Shown piece after piece: positions 11,632-22,529 of a stretch of 64,000 nt of DNA. Source of the DNA: Pollenia angustigena (Eukaryota > Arthropoda > Insecta > Diptera > Polleniidae); the NCBI GenBank assembly GCA_930367215.1, contig OV884060.1:177765253-177829252 (forward strand), given 5' to 3'. Both the position numbers and the translations under genes were made by a program. The notes below the pieces were generated by a model, which worked only from the letters and a program-made list of their open reading frames with translations, did not search any database and was not told the origin of the DNA. The first letter of the stretch is position 1. Each line of letters begins with the position of its first letter.

Positions 11632-11954
11632 ATGCATATTCTCAAAAAGTTTATAGAGACCAAATATTATTGTATTGTAACTTTTGCGTTGGCAGTCATA
11701 CAAAAACGAATCCACTTACAGTCTACATTACTGTGTAAGTGTATGCAGACAATTTTTCCTTGCTTATACCTTGGGATAATATTAACAATATTTACAGAAT
11801 TGCTGCCTTTGTCAAATTAATCACGACCAATACTAATCGTAAAAAAGAGAAAATCACAAACATAATGCGTTTTCTACCAACAAAATCCTTCGCCTACACT
11901 ATAATATTCAGTCCAAAAAAGAAAGGGACTTCCGAAAGTATGCATGGATGGTAA
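11632..11954 (+). pseudogene. Possible LINE reverse-transcriptase scrap
   Basis: One frame gives VYADNFSLLIPWDNINNIYR, resembling the FADD box of LINE reverse transcriptases, then after about 40 residues FLPTKSFAYTIIFSPKKK, resembling the 'N..KT..m.F' strand. It is short and degraded. The call rests on the motif pair only. Confidence 0.35.
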
Positions 11955-12422
11955 CCAGTAATATAAATGTTGTTTTTCTACGAAACTTTGCTATGGGATA
12001 ATTCAGTCATGGAAATTAAAATGTATTCTATTTAAAAAGAATTCGGCAGTTTCATCAGTGAAAGTAGGTATCTATATCATGCTAGAAACACAACTGGTAC
12101 GAACGACGAATTTCGCCCAACACGACGATTTTTTAAGTAAAAAATCGCTGTGTACATTCGACGTATCAAGCACAATAAGGCCGAATAAATAACAGCTGTT
12201 ATTTTAGAGATAAAGTTCTGTGTGTGACCATATTAAAAAAAAATTAAATATTAACAAAAAAACAACTACAAACAATTTTTATAGTTAACTATTTCTCATT
12301 TGTATATTAAATGCTATAAAATAAAAATAAAACAATCACACAGGTTTACAAATTTCGAAAAAAGTTTTGTTTGCTAGAAATTTCAGTTGTTCCTTTAGTT
12401 ATTTGAAACACCAATCGCGTAT

Positions 12423-12645
12423 CAGCAGCCGTATTACGTAATTCGCTTAGCTAAAGCTTAATCTCGATCGCTAAAATGCTTTAGAGAATACAAAAGTTGA
12501 AAATTTTAGGGATGACATTAAAAGCTTAAATTGCGGCGAATTAGATTTTTATGGCATTGCTAAATTTAGCAATATCGCTAAACCAACTTTATAGATTTTT
12601 AGCGATAGAGATTTAGCTTTAGCGAATTACAGAATACGGCTGCTG
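12423..12645. mobile_element. MITE with CAGCAGCCGTATT ends
   Basis: The ends are CAGCAGCCGTATTACGTAAT and, from the right inward, CAGCAGCCGTATTCTGTAAT, followed by TCGCTNAAGCTNAA. No coding. Confidence 0.7.
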
Positions 12646-12710
12646 AACTCCGTTTTGTTTTCGCGATATATCATGATGTAAAAAATAAAGGCAACTTCAT
12701 TACATATAGG

Positions 12711-12876
12711 GGGTATTCACGTCACAAGTTGCACCCTTGCAAAAAAGGAAAAGTGCAAAAATATAACAACAACCACAAAGACAATTATTTACGCAAAACT
12801 AATTGTCTGTGTGGTTGTTGTTTTATTTTTGCGCTTTTGCTTTTTTGCAAGGGTGCAACTTGTGACGTGAATACCC
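12711..12876. mobile_element. Near-perfect hairpin MITE with GGGTATTCACGTCACAAG ends
   Basis: The arms are GGGTATTCACGTCACAAGTT and AACTTGTGACGTGAATACCC, extending about 75 bp each (GCACCCTTGCAAAAAA, ACAACAACCACA). About 166 bp. No coding. Confidence 0.8.
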
Positions 12877-13041
12877 TTATAGTTGCATAACTTTAGAAGA
12901 ATTTTCCTATTCAGTAAAAAAAATCCGAAATTCGTCAACCAAATTATCTATAGGTCGTGGAAACATTGCTTTTAAATTTGCTTAGTAGTTTCAAAAATAT
13001 CATTTATGTTTGACTTTTTTTCGAATTTATTCGGAAGGAAA

Positions 13042-13721
13042 CAAGGTGAATTTACACCAGGTGAACTTATCTTGCTACGTAAGCAACAGCTGATTACTAA
13101 AGGTGCTATCAGACGGGATGTATTTTACATATGTACTGTCACTTTTCTTTCCCATATGTAATTCCGTATGTATGTCAAAATTTCCATTTTACATACGATT
13201 CATAATTTTTGCTATCATACCTGCTTATGTTTTTCCTTATGACATAACCTATAAATGTAAACAAAAGCTGACTTTTGTTTACGTTTCAAAACAAACCAGC
13301 TGTTTTGTTTATGTTTGCCACAGGAAAATAGAGCGTGTTCTAATCGAAAAATTTACATATGTATTTCCACATGTTTTTTACACATGCAAAGTTTCATATG
13401 TATCACACGATGTGTACAACTTTTACAGATGGAAAATTTGACAGTACATATGCAAAATACATCCCGTCTGATATCACCTTAACCTTGTGTCAAAATGGTA
13501 TACCGTCCTGTTGGTTCTGGGGAATCTTAACTAAATTCTATAATTTTCGATTAAAATTGTGAAATTTAAAACTTTTTTAAGTTATAACATTTCAAAAAAC
13601 ACAATTTAATATAAAAACAAATCAAATATGTATTTGTTTGAATTTTTGACACAACGTTAAAATATTTTACAGTGTTGTAAAACGTTTTCAAAATAAGACC
13701 ACCTTGTATGAATTCGCCTTG
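13042..13721. mobile_element. CAAGGCGAATT-end element, copy A (carries a 379-bp MITE)
   Basis: The ends are CAAGGTGAATTTACACCAGG and TATGAATTCGCCTTG. It shares long blocks with copy B (GCTACGTAAGCAACAGCTGA, GACACAACGTTAAAATATTT). It lacks the Helitron but contains the MITE at 13101-13479. No matching flanking duplication remains. Confidence 0.72.
13101..13479. mobile_element. Harbinger-like MITE with TAA target duplication
   Basis: The inverted ends are AGGTGCTATCAGACGGGATG and CATCCCGTCTGATATCACCT, and pairing extends through ACATATGTACTGTCA. TAA lies at 13098-13100 and 13480-13482. The uninserted site with a single TAA survives in copy B (TTA at 24144-24146 on the plus strand). Three-base TAA duplications are typical of PIF/Harbinger. 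Confidence 0.82.
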
Positions 13722-14236
13722 GTTTGATCCAAAAAAATAAACATTTTTTAATAAATGTTATTTTTGTCAAGCTAATAGGGCCTACATTTCTTAAATGTAA
13801 ATAAAACTCAATTTTTAATTACAATATTATGTTCCCGACGTTTCGTCGATTGTTTGTCGACTGTTTCAAGGGATTGTCTATTTAAAAATTATAAAACAAT
13901 AAAATAAGTAAACACAATAATGTTACACATAAACAATATAGACTTACAATTTTGTATTTACCCTGAAGAAAACCTGGTTGCAAGTGTCTTCAAGTCACCA
14001 GTTTTGTCGAATATTTTAGTGACATCGTCAAAGCAGTGTTTACACTGCACTACGTATGCCACTATCTTTACCTTTAATACGAAAAAAATAATATAAATAA
14101 CAACTAAGAAGTATAATTCTTATAAAAGCTTAAGCAATTATAAAAAAAGATTGTTATGAATTCGTATTCGTACCAAAAGTGTAGAATAGATTTACTAAAA
14201 TGTACTAGTGATTCTCTGGTTTCAATGTCTACATAT

Positions 14237-15780
14237 TAGGGTATTCATTCGGTTAACCGTCAACCGGTTAACCGATTAAGTACAACCCGATTAACTGATC
14301 GGTTAATTTCAAATTGGCTTTTTTCGATTAACGATTAAACCGGTTAATTTCAGTCGATTAACCGATTAACCGAAGTAACAAAATTTTCAATATTTTGTAG
14401 TATTATAACATATTTTTGTTGTGTTTTTAATTATTTGTTTCGTCTCATTTACAAAATGTTTTTGTTTAGAAAATATTTTTTCATACAAACAAAGAAGGTG
14501 TTCAGTTATCTTAATTTTAACCCATTTTCCGCCGACCGATGACTAAAATTACAATTTTTTTTTATCTTTATCATCGATCAACAGGAATGTGGCGAAAAGT
14601 GGGTTAAATATTTGATTGCCAACACCTTTTTTTTGTTTCACGTACTTTTTATATGTATGTGTTTAGTTATTTGTTTCTTCACATATCAGTCTTTTAACAG
14701 AATTAACCGAAACAATTAATAGTGTTACAAATTAAAAACAACTGTAATGGCATAATGGAGTATTTTATATGTTAAGTGAAATCCTGGAAAAGGACTGAGA
14801 AATTAGACATTCATCTACGATAAGTGAAATAATATTTTCCAAGTCAAATTTTGTAAAACTAAAGAAAAGAGTCGATTTAATCTTAAATATTTAAAATAAA
14901 TAACATTTCCTTAAGATTATTTTATAAGATCTCCTTTAACTATTGAAATAACTAATAAAATTATCTCGGTTTATTTTTGTATAAATATGTAAATATTTGG
15001 GGGATTCACAAGGTAGTCATAAAGTCTTATGTCTTAAAATAATTACAGGAAATATATATCGTCGGATTAATATGCAAACCGGCTAAATCCACTTTTTATG
15101 TAAATTGAGATTTTGATGCCGTGTGGTAGAGAAAGATACGCCTCGTCGACCAGCATGTAGTTTTTCTTCTATTTAAGTCTTGAAGTGTGCAAAACTGCCT
15201 GTAATTTTAATTTTCTATCAAGCTTCAAATAGGAAAAATAAAAAGTTTTTTTCTCTCCCGTAAAAAGTGAGTTAGCAGGTTTGCATATTAAGCCAACGAT
15301 ACGACTGTTGTAAGCTACAGTTTGTAATTTAGATTTCTACTATACAGTTGTGACGAATCAATAAACACAGCATTACAATTTTTATTTTGTTTGAAACACT
15401 ACAATATTTACATACTTTAAGCAATTTTAAATTTTATTTAGGATATTATGACGATATGACTTGAACCACACCTTGTGCATTAATTGGAAAATGCATATTA
15501 CATATTTATGAATTGTTTTTTTTTTTTTGCTTGCTCGTTTTAGTTCAAGAATTGTTATGTTTGGTATGTTATTATTTTTTTTTACTTATAAACTCCAAAT
15601 AATAAGCAATTAATGCATTTTTAAACATTGAAATTAGTTAATTTATAAAAAAAACTTTATTAATCGGTTAACCGTTCAAAAACTAAATTAACCGATTATC
15701 AACCGGTCAAACCAAAACCTCGGTTAATTAATCGAGCGATTAACCGATTAAAGAAAAAGGTCGATTAAATGAATACCCTA
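14237..15780. mobile_element. Non-autonomous hAT, full-length copy
   Basis: The ends are TAGGGTATTCATTCGG and AATGAATACCCTA, and GGTTAACCG-type motifs repeat at both termini. The flanking 8-mers are CTACATAT (14229-14236) and CTACATAA (15781-15788). There is no open frame. It contains a small MITE (15058-15300). A second copy spans 39322-52713. Confidence 0.75.
15058..15300. mobile_element. MITE inside the hAT copy
   Basis: The inverted ends are ATCGTCGGATTAATATGCAA and, read inward from the right, ATCGTTGGCTTAATATGCAA. Pairing runs on through the CCACTTTTTA block. It is absent from the left part of the second hAT copy that can be compared. No coding. Confidence 0.65.
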
Positions 15781-16799
15781 CTACATAAATATGTTCCCAA
15801 AAGAACTACCTAGTCAATAGTTCCAACGTCAGTAGTAGATTTTCAATGACACGCACATGTTACATTGTCTGAGGTATAATAAGTCACTAGTACTGGTGAC
15901 TGTGTCAATAGTAAATCAGTAGATTCACTAGTGACATTTCCTGCAGGTTAATCACATTAAAAAATTTTACATGTACCAAGGCGCATACAAATATAAAACA
16001 TAATTTTAATATTTAAACACATTTTAATTTTAACTTTAAATATATCACAGCTTAAGTGATGGCAACAATATAAATTAAATAGACAATCCCTCGAAAAAGT
16101 CGACAAACAATCGGCGAAACGTCGGGAAAAAAATATTGTAATTAAAAATTTAATTTTATTTACATTAACTAGGATCGCCTGGTGGCCGAAATTCGAGAAA
16201 ACCTGTGCGTTATACAAAAAAGAGAACGGAAAAATGCCACTATTCACCCAACTTTGTACGTTTGTCTGTAAGATAAATTAAAACGCTTTTCAAATACTTT
16301 AATTCAAAAAAAATTTAGAAAAAAAATATATTGTGCATATCTACACACAAATTCCTTTACAACGCTATAAGTTGCATTAAAATCGGTGGGCGATAAGATA
16401 CTTAAAAATCAACCACAAACAAATTGTTCCCGTATTTATATACAAGATTTATCATTTTGTCTAAAGGAAGAACTACAAAAATTAAAATTTTTTTGTTTAA
16501 GAATTTTTAAAAAACTAGCCCTACCCAGTGCGCATTGCTACCCCCCATTAATATAAAATAAGTTAATTTTTTAAAAACTGGCTCGTTGTTGTATTTTAAT
16601 TTTTTATGAATTCGTGAAAACAAAAATGCTAAAAATAAAAAAAGATTTTTTTTGGTCAAAATTTAACGTCAGGTATGTTGTAGGTTTCGAATCGAATGGA
16701 AAACGAAAATATTTTTGAATCTGCATAATTCATAAATTGGTGTTCTCAAATCTACATGTTTTTGTGTGTTCGAAGTTTTTGTTCGAAAAAACTTTAGTT

Positions 16800-17310
16800 G
16801 AACTTAAGATTGCTAATTTGCTAACCGCAGCATGATTTATTCTGATATTTACTACAAATCTTGAAAGCTGTAAAGAATCACAGCATAAAGTCGCTTCTAA
16901 GGCGAACATGGCTAAAATTCGCGAAAAATTGCAACTTTTAAATCGGTTAAAAAAAAAATGTCGGTAAATAACAAAAAAAAAAATATATGTAAAAATAGCG
17001 AAAATTCGCGAAAAATTTTAATATTTCAAACAAGCCATAAAATTAATGAAAAATTCTTAAAACGATAAGAAATGGCAAAAATTCATTAAAAATTGCTAAT
17101 TTATTGGAAATTCGCACAAGTTTGCTAACAGCCGCATAATAGCAAAGTCTACTACATATTTATTATAAATCAGATTATCAGAAAACTTACAGGAACAAAT
17201 CGCTTTTATCGCGAACATGGCTAAAATTCACGAAAAATTGCAAAATTTTAAACAATAAATTTGAGATTGCTTAATCAGTTAAAAAAAAAAAAACAATTTG
17301 ACGGAAAATA
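16800..17310 (+). repeat. Diverged duplicated segment with AAATTCGCGAAAAATT motifs
   Basis: Blocks at about 16800-16960 and 17125-17290 share CGCAGCATNAT/CCGCATAATAG, GCGAACATGGCTAAAATTC, CGAAAAATTGCAA and poly-A runs. Noncoding. Confidence 0.45.
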
Positions 17311-17409
17311 ACATAAAAAGCGTTAAAAATGAATTATAAGTACATCAAAATCAATTAAAAAGTCGATTTTAAATTGTGGGTTAGTTAGGGCCTTTTGCGT
17401 AACGATAAC

Positions 17410-17790
17410 GATATATTTTTGATTTAATCATTTGGTGCCCATAAAGCGCACCAAACAGTAATTTTCTGTGGATGTAATGGTGTTTCGGCAAAAGCTTGTG
17501 GATTCACCTCATTCCAAATGCGACAATTTTGCTTATTTACGTACCCATTAAACTAGAAATTGGCTTCATCGGAAAATAAAATTTTTTAATGGAAATTGGC
17601 TTTAATTCCCGCACAAATTGAATGTTGAATGCTTTTAAGCCAAGATCCTTTCGGCCCTGAGAACGGCGAAGAATTGGTTGATGAGGATCATATGCAATGC
17701 TTTCCTGTACAGCGGCTACAGCTTATTTAGTGCGCACTGTTCGGTGTTTCACGGGATGCACATTACTAGTAACAGTAAAAAATAAATCTG
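17410..17790 (-). pseudogene. Mariner transposase fragment, opposite strand
   Basis: The minus strand reads VRTK.AVAAVQESIAYDPHQ, PILRRSQ, DLGLKAFNIQFVRELKP, then NGYVNKQNCRIWNEVNPQAF and PKHHYIHRKLLFGALYG-type sequence. This is the N-terminal and first catalytic region of a mariner protein, related to but not identical with the copy at 18555. It is interrupted by stops. Confidence 0.65.
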
Positions 17791-17980
17791 TTGTCGAATT
17801 CTGATTTTTTTTTATTTTATGTAATGCTGCAATGTAACTACAATATTTATAATCAAGATTCGTGATTTATTAATTTCATTTCAATTTTACAGTTCTATAG
17901 CATCAGTTGGAAATGGCATTATGTATAATTACAGTTCTAATAATTTTTAGCTTATATTTAGTTTATATTTGTTAAATATT

Positions 17981-18438
17981 CACCCCTATCGTGAATAACA
18001 AGTGTAATTTTTATTCCCATGAAATTTTCATTCCCCTCGAACGGAAAAAAGCAATCGTGAATCTCATGTAAAAAATTTTTCACGCTATCACTTTAGAAAT
18101 CCTCAGACAATCGACCTGTTGTCGTGCATTTTGTTGGCCAATATATCGGTTTGTGCCTTCTTAACGGATTTAGTCCTTAAAATTCGATTTATAGGAGGAA
18201 CTACTTACATACATACATGTTCTGTTCCCAAGCAAAAATAAAGTGAGAAAATCTAAGAGAAACGTGAAGAAATTACGAGGGATAAATCTTTTCACAATAA
18301 GGGGAATTTTTTTACGTGAACATTTTTTCACGTTATTATTCTCCTTTGAATAACCTTTTTTTCATTGGAGTTTTTCATATTTGCAAATATATGAAAAAGG
18401 AAAAAATTACGAGGGAATAATTATTCACGATAGGGGTG
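17981..18438. mobile_element. MITE with CACCCCTATCGTGAATAA ends
   Basis: The perfect 18-bp inverted ends are CACCCCTATCGTGAATAA and TTATTCACGATAGGGGTG, followed by related TTATTCCC/TTACGAGGG and CACG hairpin motifs. It lies between the two mariner fragments. No coding. Confidence 0.75.
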
Positions 18439-18554
18439 ATTAAAGTTGTTTAATAGCAGAAATTAATTTTCTGTCTCGTGACGCCTCTGTATACTCTGTG
18501 ACCTAAACGTCAAGTTTTTTTCTACATTTCATTTGACATTTCTCAATTTGAACC

Positions 18555-19190
18555 ATGGAAAGATACACAATCGAGCAACGCGTTTAAGTTATTCAGGCTT
18601 ATTATGAAAATGGGCGTTCAAATCAAAATGCATATCGGGCACTTCGTGATTCAGTGATGAGGCACATTTGCACCTCAGTGGATTCGTTAACAAGCAGAAT
18701 TGTCGCATTTGGGCGAATGATAATCCAAAAGTGATTGCCGAAAAAACAATGCATTTGGTGCGTTCATCGGTCGGTTTTTTTTCCAAAATGAGGCCGGTCA
18801 GGCAGTTACTGTGAATGTTGTTCGCTATCGTGAAATGATAGCGAACTTTTTATGGCCCGAATTGGAAGATATAGATGTGGACGATATGTGGTTTCAACAG
18901 GACGGAGCCACTTGCCACACAGCTAACGAAACAATGGCTCTTTTGCGCGACAAATTCAATGGCCATGTTTTCTAACGAGGTGACGATGTCGATTGGCCGC
19001 CAAGATCATGTGATTTGAAACCGTTGGACTTCTTTCTTTTGGGGTTATTTGAAAGAAAAGGTGTACGTCGATAAGCCAGCAACACTTCAAGAGCTAAAGG
19101 ATGAGATAATTCGTCACATTAACGGCAATGAACCTCAATTATGCCCCAGCGTCATCGAACATTTGGACCATCGGATGGAGGTGGTCGATA
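18555..19190 (+). pseudogene. Mariner transposase relic
   Basis: The start MERYTIEQRV is followed by a stop, YYENGRSNQNAYRALRDS, a deletion, then DEAHLHLSGFVNKQNCRIWA-like sequence, NDNPKVIAEKTMHL, FNRTEPLATQLTKQW-like, RSCDLKPLDFFLWGYLKEKV (in shifted frames) and VYVDKPATLQELKDEIIRHI. Mariner hallmarks are the WA.NNP block and the D34D region PLDFFLWGYLKEKVY. Many stops and frameshifts. It ends in the hAT insertion. Confidence 0.8.
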
Positions 19191-19422
19191 TTTTGTTTAG
19201 AGTTTGCTAAAAACCGTAAAAATGTGAAACCGTGGTTTCGGTTTTAAAATGATTAAAACCGGTCGGTTTCGGTTCGGTTTCGGTTTTGAAAATATTAAAA
19301 TTAAACTTCATAGATAAACATATACATTTTTTTATGTGTTTCAATACAGGTACTTTTATTAACACTTTTATACCTGGACCTGGTATTTCTTTTGACTTTT
19401 TTTTCCTTTTTTTTATATAATT

Positions 19423-20060
19423 GAAGCACAGCCGTGAATAACGTTTTAAGTTACAAAATAATAATTTTTCAGGAGAGCAAAAAAACGTTTTTTGACAGGC
19501 AGGATTATTTGTTTTAAAAAACGTTTTTTTCTATTATTAAAAATAATGATAATAAAAACTTTTACGCAAAAGGCTTTTAAAACATTATTCCGCACTGCAG
19601 GACCATTTCGGTTACATCATTTCCATAGTAACTTACAACGTTCTTCCACTGCCTGACACTTTGTATGCCATTTTGAAGACGTTAAGGTGATTAATTTTGG
19701 GTGATTTGATGTTTTAAACTGTCAGGCATGTTCTGAAAATCACTTTTTGTGAAAGTGATTTGAAATCCCAAAAAAGGTGTTCTGAACAAAAAGCTTATTT
19801 CATAATTGCGATTTTAAACCAGTCAGCTAAGTGGGTGCCAATTTAAAATAACTTGCTTATTTGTTTCCACCATTTTTAACTGAGTTAAAGCTTTTGTGGT
19901 TTTCAAAACACCCATTAATCACAATTGTGATTTCAAAATCACAAGTGATTTGAAATCTTGTGATTTACAGAACATGCCTGTGTGTAAGAGAGTAAAGTAA
20001 ACGGTTATTTGCTAAAAAACAGTTTTGTGGCGTTTACAACATTATTCGCGGATGTGCTTC
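19423..20060. mobile_element. MITE with GAAGCACA ends, copy 1 (AATT duplication)
   Basis: The ends are GAAGCACAGCCGTGAATAAC and CATTATTCGCGGATGTGCTTC (last 20 bases shared), with AATT on both sides. It lies inside the hAT at 19198-20780 and itself contains the MITE at 19723-19980. Confidence 0.7.
19723..19980. mobile_element. MITE with CAGGCATGTTCT ends
   Basis: The inverted ends are CAGGCATGTTCTGAAAATCA and, at the right, AGAACATGCCTG. Internal GTGATTTGAAATC motifs repeat. A relative with ends CAGGCATGTTCTAGAAATC and GATTTCTAGAACTCGCCCG lies at 9081-9310, and another diverged relative at about 36080-36192. Confidence 0.65.
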
Positions 20061-21118
20061 AATTATTTAGAATATAACGAAACATTATGTATTTCTCAAT
20101 CAAAGTGTTTTTTAGAAGTAAATGAGAAAAAAGTGTAAACACCGTGGTCATCGCAAGTGCCCCAATGCAAATTTTGTGAATATTGTATCCACCTGGGCCT
20201 GACTAGGCCCTGCCCTATTATATATTTACTGCAGTTAATAAAATCAAAATGAAACGTATCAAAAAGCATACGCAACACATAAGAATTCTTTCTTTACAGT
20301 TTTTTCAAAGAATTATTCCACTTTCCGACAAAATGTTCCTGCTATAGCATGCTATAGCCATAAAACTCCACACATATAAAAGTAGTCCCAGCCTTTCCAA
20401 GGGGTTCGTTAGTGTGAGTTTTTGCAATAGCCACAAAAACTCCATACAAAATACTAGTGGTTCCAGCCAGGCCTAGGTGGTAGTTTGTGCCACAGAAATT
20501 AGGTGTCTACTTAAGAGTAAAAAAGGTAACATTTGTTCTTCTTAATTTTTTTTTTTTTTTTAAATTTTAAGAATTTGGAAATACCTTGCCATTGTTGCAA
20601 GCTATTATGTATAAAGTTTTTGTATATGAAGTTCCAGTATTAAGTATAATTTGCAATTTCTTAAAGCATAAATATATTGTTAAAGTAAATCTTAAAACCG
20701 AGTTTTTTTTGTCGGTTTTCGGTTTTTAGGCATTTAAAACCGCGGTTTCGATTTCGGTTAAAACCGAACAGCAATCCCTAATTTTGTTCCATACATAATT
20801 GAACCAAATTAATATTATCATAATAAAAAGAAATTACCATAATTTGTGTTTTATCAAGATCAACATCGGCCCTTAAAATGTAACCACACTTTATGTGTTG
20901 TCAGTTAGCCATAATATAAGATAGGAAAGTTCTTTATTACAGTGGATACCGGCGACCTTTATCCTAGAGTATTTTTAACATGTGTGTCTGGTGTCATTTT
21001 TAATTGACGCCTATATAGTAGATATATCACTTTATAGGTCACTTAACCCATTGCTTAGGAGCAGGATTTTTATAATATTCACACAAAAACTGTTTTCATT
21101 TAAAAGCAACTTCACTTA

Positions 21119-21244
21119 GGGCCATTATTATAACTTGGCGTTAGCTGTTATCCGACAGTTAACAGACGCTTTTTGACAGATAACACATTATTATCTGTCA
21201 ATTTAATCTTAACTTTAGCTAACTTCAAGTTGTAATAATGGCCC
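21119..21244. mobile_element. MITE with GGGCCATTATTATAAC ends, TTA duplication
   Basis: The ends are GGGCCATTATTATAACTTGG and AAGTTGTAATAATGGCCC, with TTA on both sides. 126 bp, Harbinger-like. It lies just downstream of the stop of the 254-residue gene. Confidence 0.75.
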
Positions 21245-21393
21245 TTAGAGGTTCGATAGCAGACCGAATTCAGCTAGAGGATTATTTTATTTAAATGATT
21301 TTTAGCAATATGAGTAAATTTTTTATGTGTAATAAAAACATTGCTTTATCATATTAATAACTTAAATTAATATTAATATACTCTCCAAATCTT

Positions 21394-22158
21394 TTAACAA
21401 TTATATTCACTAGAATCATCATCAAGTAAAACTTGAGTTGTTCGTTTATTTTTGCGAACGGTATTTTGTTTCCTTTGCCTCGGACAAACGCGTTGCGCTA
21501 AGTTCAAAATATCTTTTTGGGGCACACAGGGTAAATCATAGACATTGAATGATTTCTGTTGTATTAGCTCAACATTCTGGGAAGATCTTAGACTATTACT
21601 ATAAGCGTTACAATCAAAACGATTTTCATGGTTTGTTAAATCCACAATATTGTTACTTCCACCAATAGTTACTGTCTTTTTCAATACTTCAACAAAGCCG
21701 CTTAGTTTTATCGTGAATAAAAACGATATAAGTGCCAGTAGAAATCTTGATATATAAAAAGCATCATTACGAATCCAGCTTGATAATTGTGGCGCATTAT
21801 ACAACAGGAAATTATGATTAGCTCTTAAAACATATTGACCCAGAAAATGGCAAAACAAATTCAATAATTTAAGACTTGGCAACCATATTTGTCGTACAAT
21901 GAAATCGGTACCATATAGTATTAAAGCCAACTCCATAAGAAAAATCAAAAACTTTTGGGGCATGCGTGTGGGTTTGGGCAACCATGTACGAAGCTTTGTA
22001 AGCATACCAAGAACAGATAATACAAATAAAGTAGAGGCTGCATTGGGTGATAACAAAGGCAACTTTGAATAGCGCAATTCTATCATACTCAGTCCAAACA
22101 AATGCATAAATGTTCCCATGCAAATTATTGACGATGTTTCAAAAAAACTTAAATTCAT
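21394..22158 (-). CDS. Uncharacterised 254-residue multi-pass membrane protein
   Basis: This is an uninterrupted single-exon ORF, the longest non-transposon ORF in the window, so I treat it as a real gene. Reading N to C there are about four hydrophobic helices: near residues 8-28, 38-55 (ASTLFVLSVLGML), 68-90 (FLIFLMELALILYG) and 135-155 (RFLLALISFLFTIKL). A soluble tail rich in Asn, Gln and Lys follows, ending in a basic patch (RQRKQNTVRKNKR) and an acidic end (DDDSSEYNC). There is no signal-peptide cleavage motif. The start is the first Met, preceded by AT-rich untranslated sequence. I do not recognise the family; a nuclear-envelope or ER membrane role would be a guess. No transposase or viral feature is visible. 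Confidence 0.6.
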   Translation of the reverse strand: MNLSFFETSSIICMGTFMHLFGLSMIELRYSKLPLLSPNAASTLFVLSVLGMLTKLRTWLPKPTRMPQKFLIFLMELALILYGTDFIVRQIWLPSLKLLNLFCHFLGQYVLRANHNFLLYNAPQLSSWIRNDAFYISRFLLALISFLFTIKLSGFVEVLKKTVTIGGSNNIVDLTNHENRFDCNAYSNSLRSSQNVELIQQKSFNVYDLPCVPQKDILNLAQRVCPRQRKQNTVRKNKRTTQVLLDDDSSEYNC

Positions 22159-22529
22159 GGTTTTAGTTCAGAATATTTTTTAACTTTTATTTTGTAATTT
22201 TTATCGTAAATTTAATTTAAATTGAATTTTGAATACTTAAATCAAAAATGTTAAAAAGAAATTTTTGAATTTATGAAAATTTTTTTTGAAATTAATTTCA
22301 ACGTAGAGAACTAGGCGAATTTACTTCAGGTGGCGGCGAGACTACAACAAGTCAACAACACGAAAAACAACACTGTTTTTTTATTGTTGCTTGCAAGGGC
22401 GAATTTACTTCAGGTCAAGGCGAATTCATACAAGGTGGTCTTATTTTGAAAACGTTTTACAACACTGTAAAATATTTTAACGTTGTGTCAAAAATTCAAA
22501 CATATTTTTGATTTTGTTTTTATATTAAA

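Larger units (their letters stand above)
13768..16180. mobile_element. Foldback-type element with about 100-bp inverted ends, host of a hAT
   Basis: The left arm (13790-13885) contains TTACAATATT, CCGACGTTTCG and GATTGTTTGTCGACTG. The right arm (16075-16178) is its diverged reverse complement (AATCGGCGAAACGTCGGG, GACAATCCCT). The interior has no long ORF, and most of it is the hAT at 14237-15780. The exact outer limits are uncertain. Confidence 0.55.
19198..20780. mobile_element. hAT element inserted in a mariner relic (8-bp duplication)
   Basis: The ends are TAGAGTTTGCTAAAAACCG and ACAGCAATCCCTA. An exact 8-mer ATTTTGTT flanks it (19190-19197 and 20781-20788). Both termini are built of repeated CGGTTT motifs. 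There is no transposase. It hosts a MITE that hosts another MITE, and it splits the C-terminus of a mariner transposase (VVDI before, the tail after). Confidence 0.82.
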
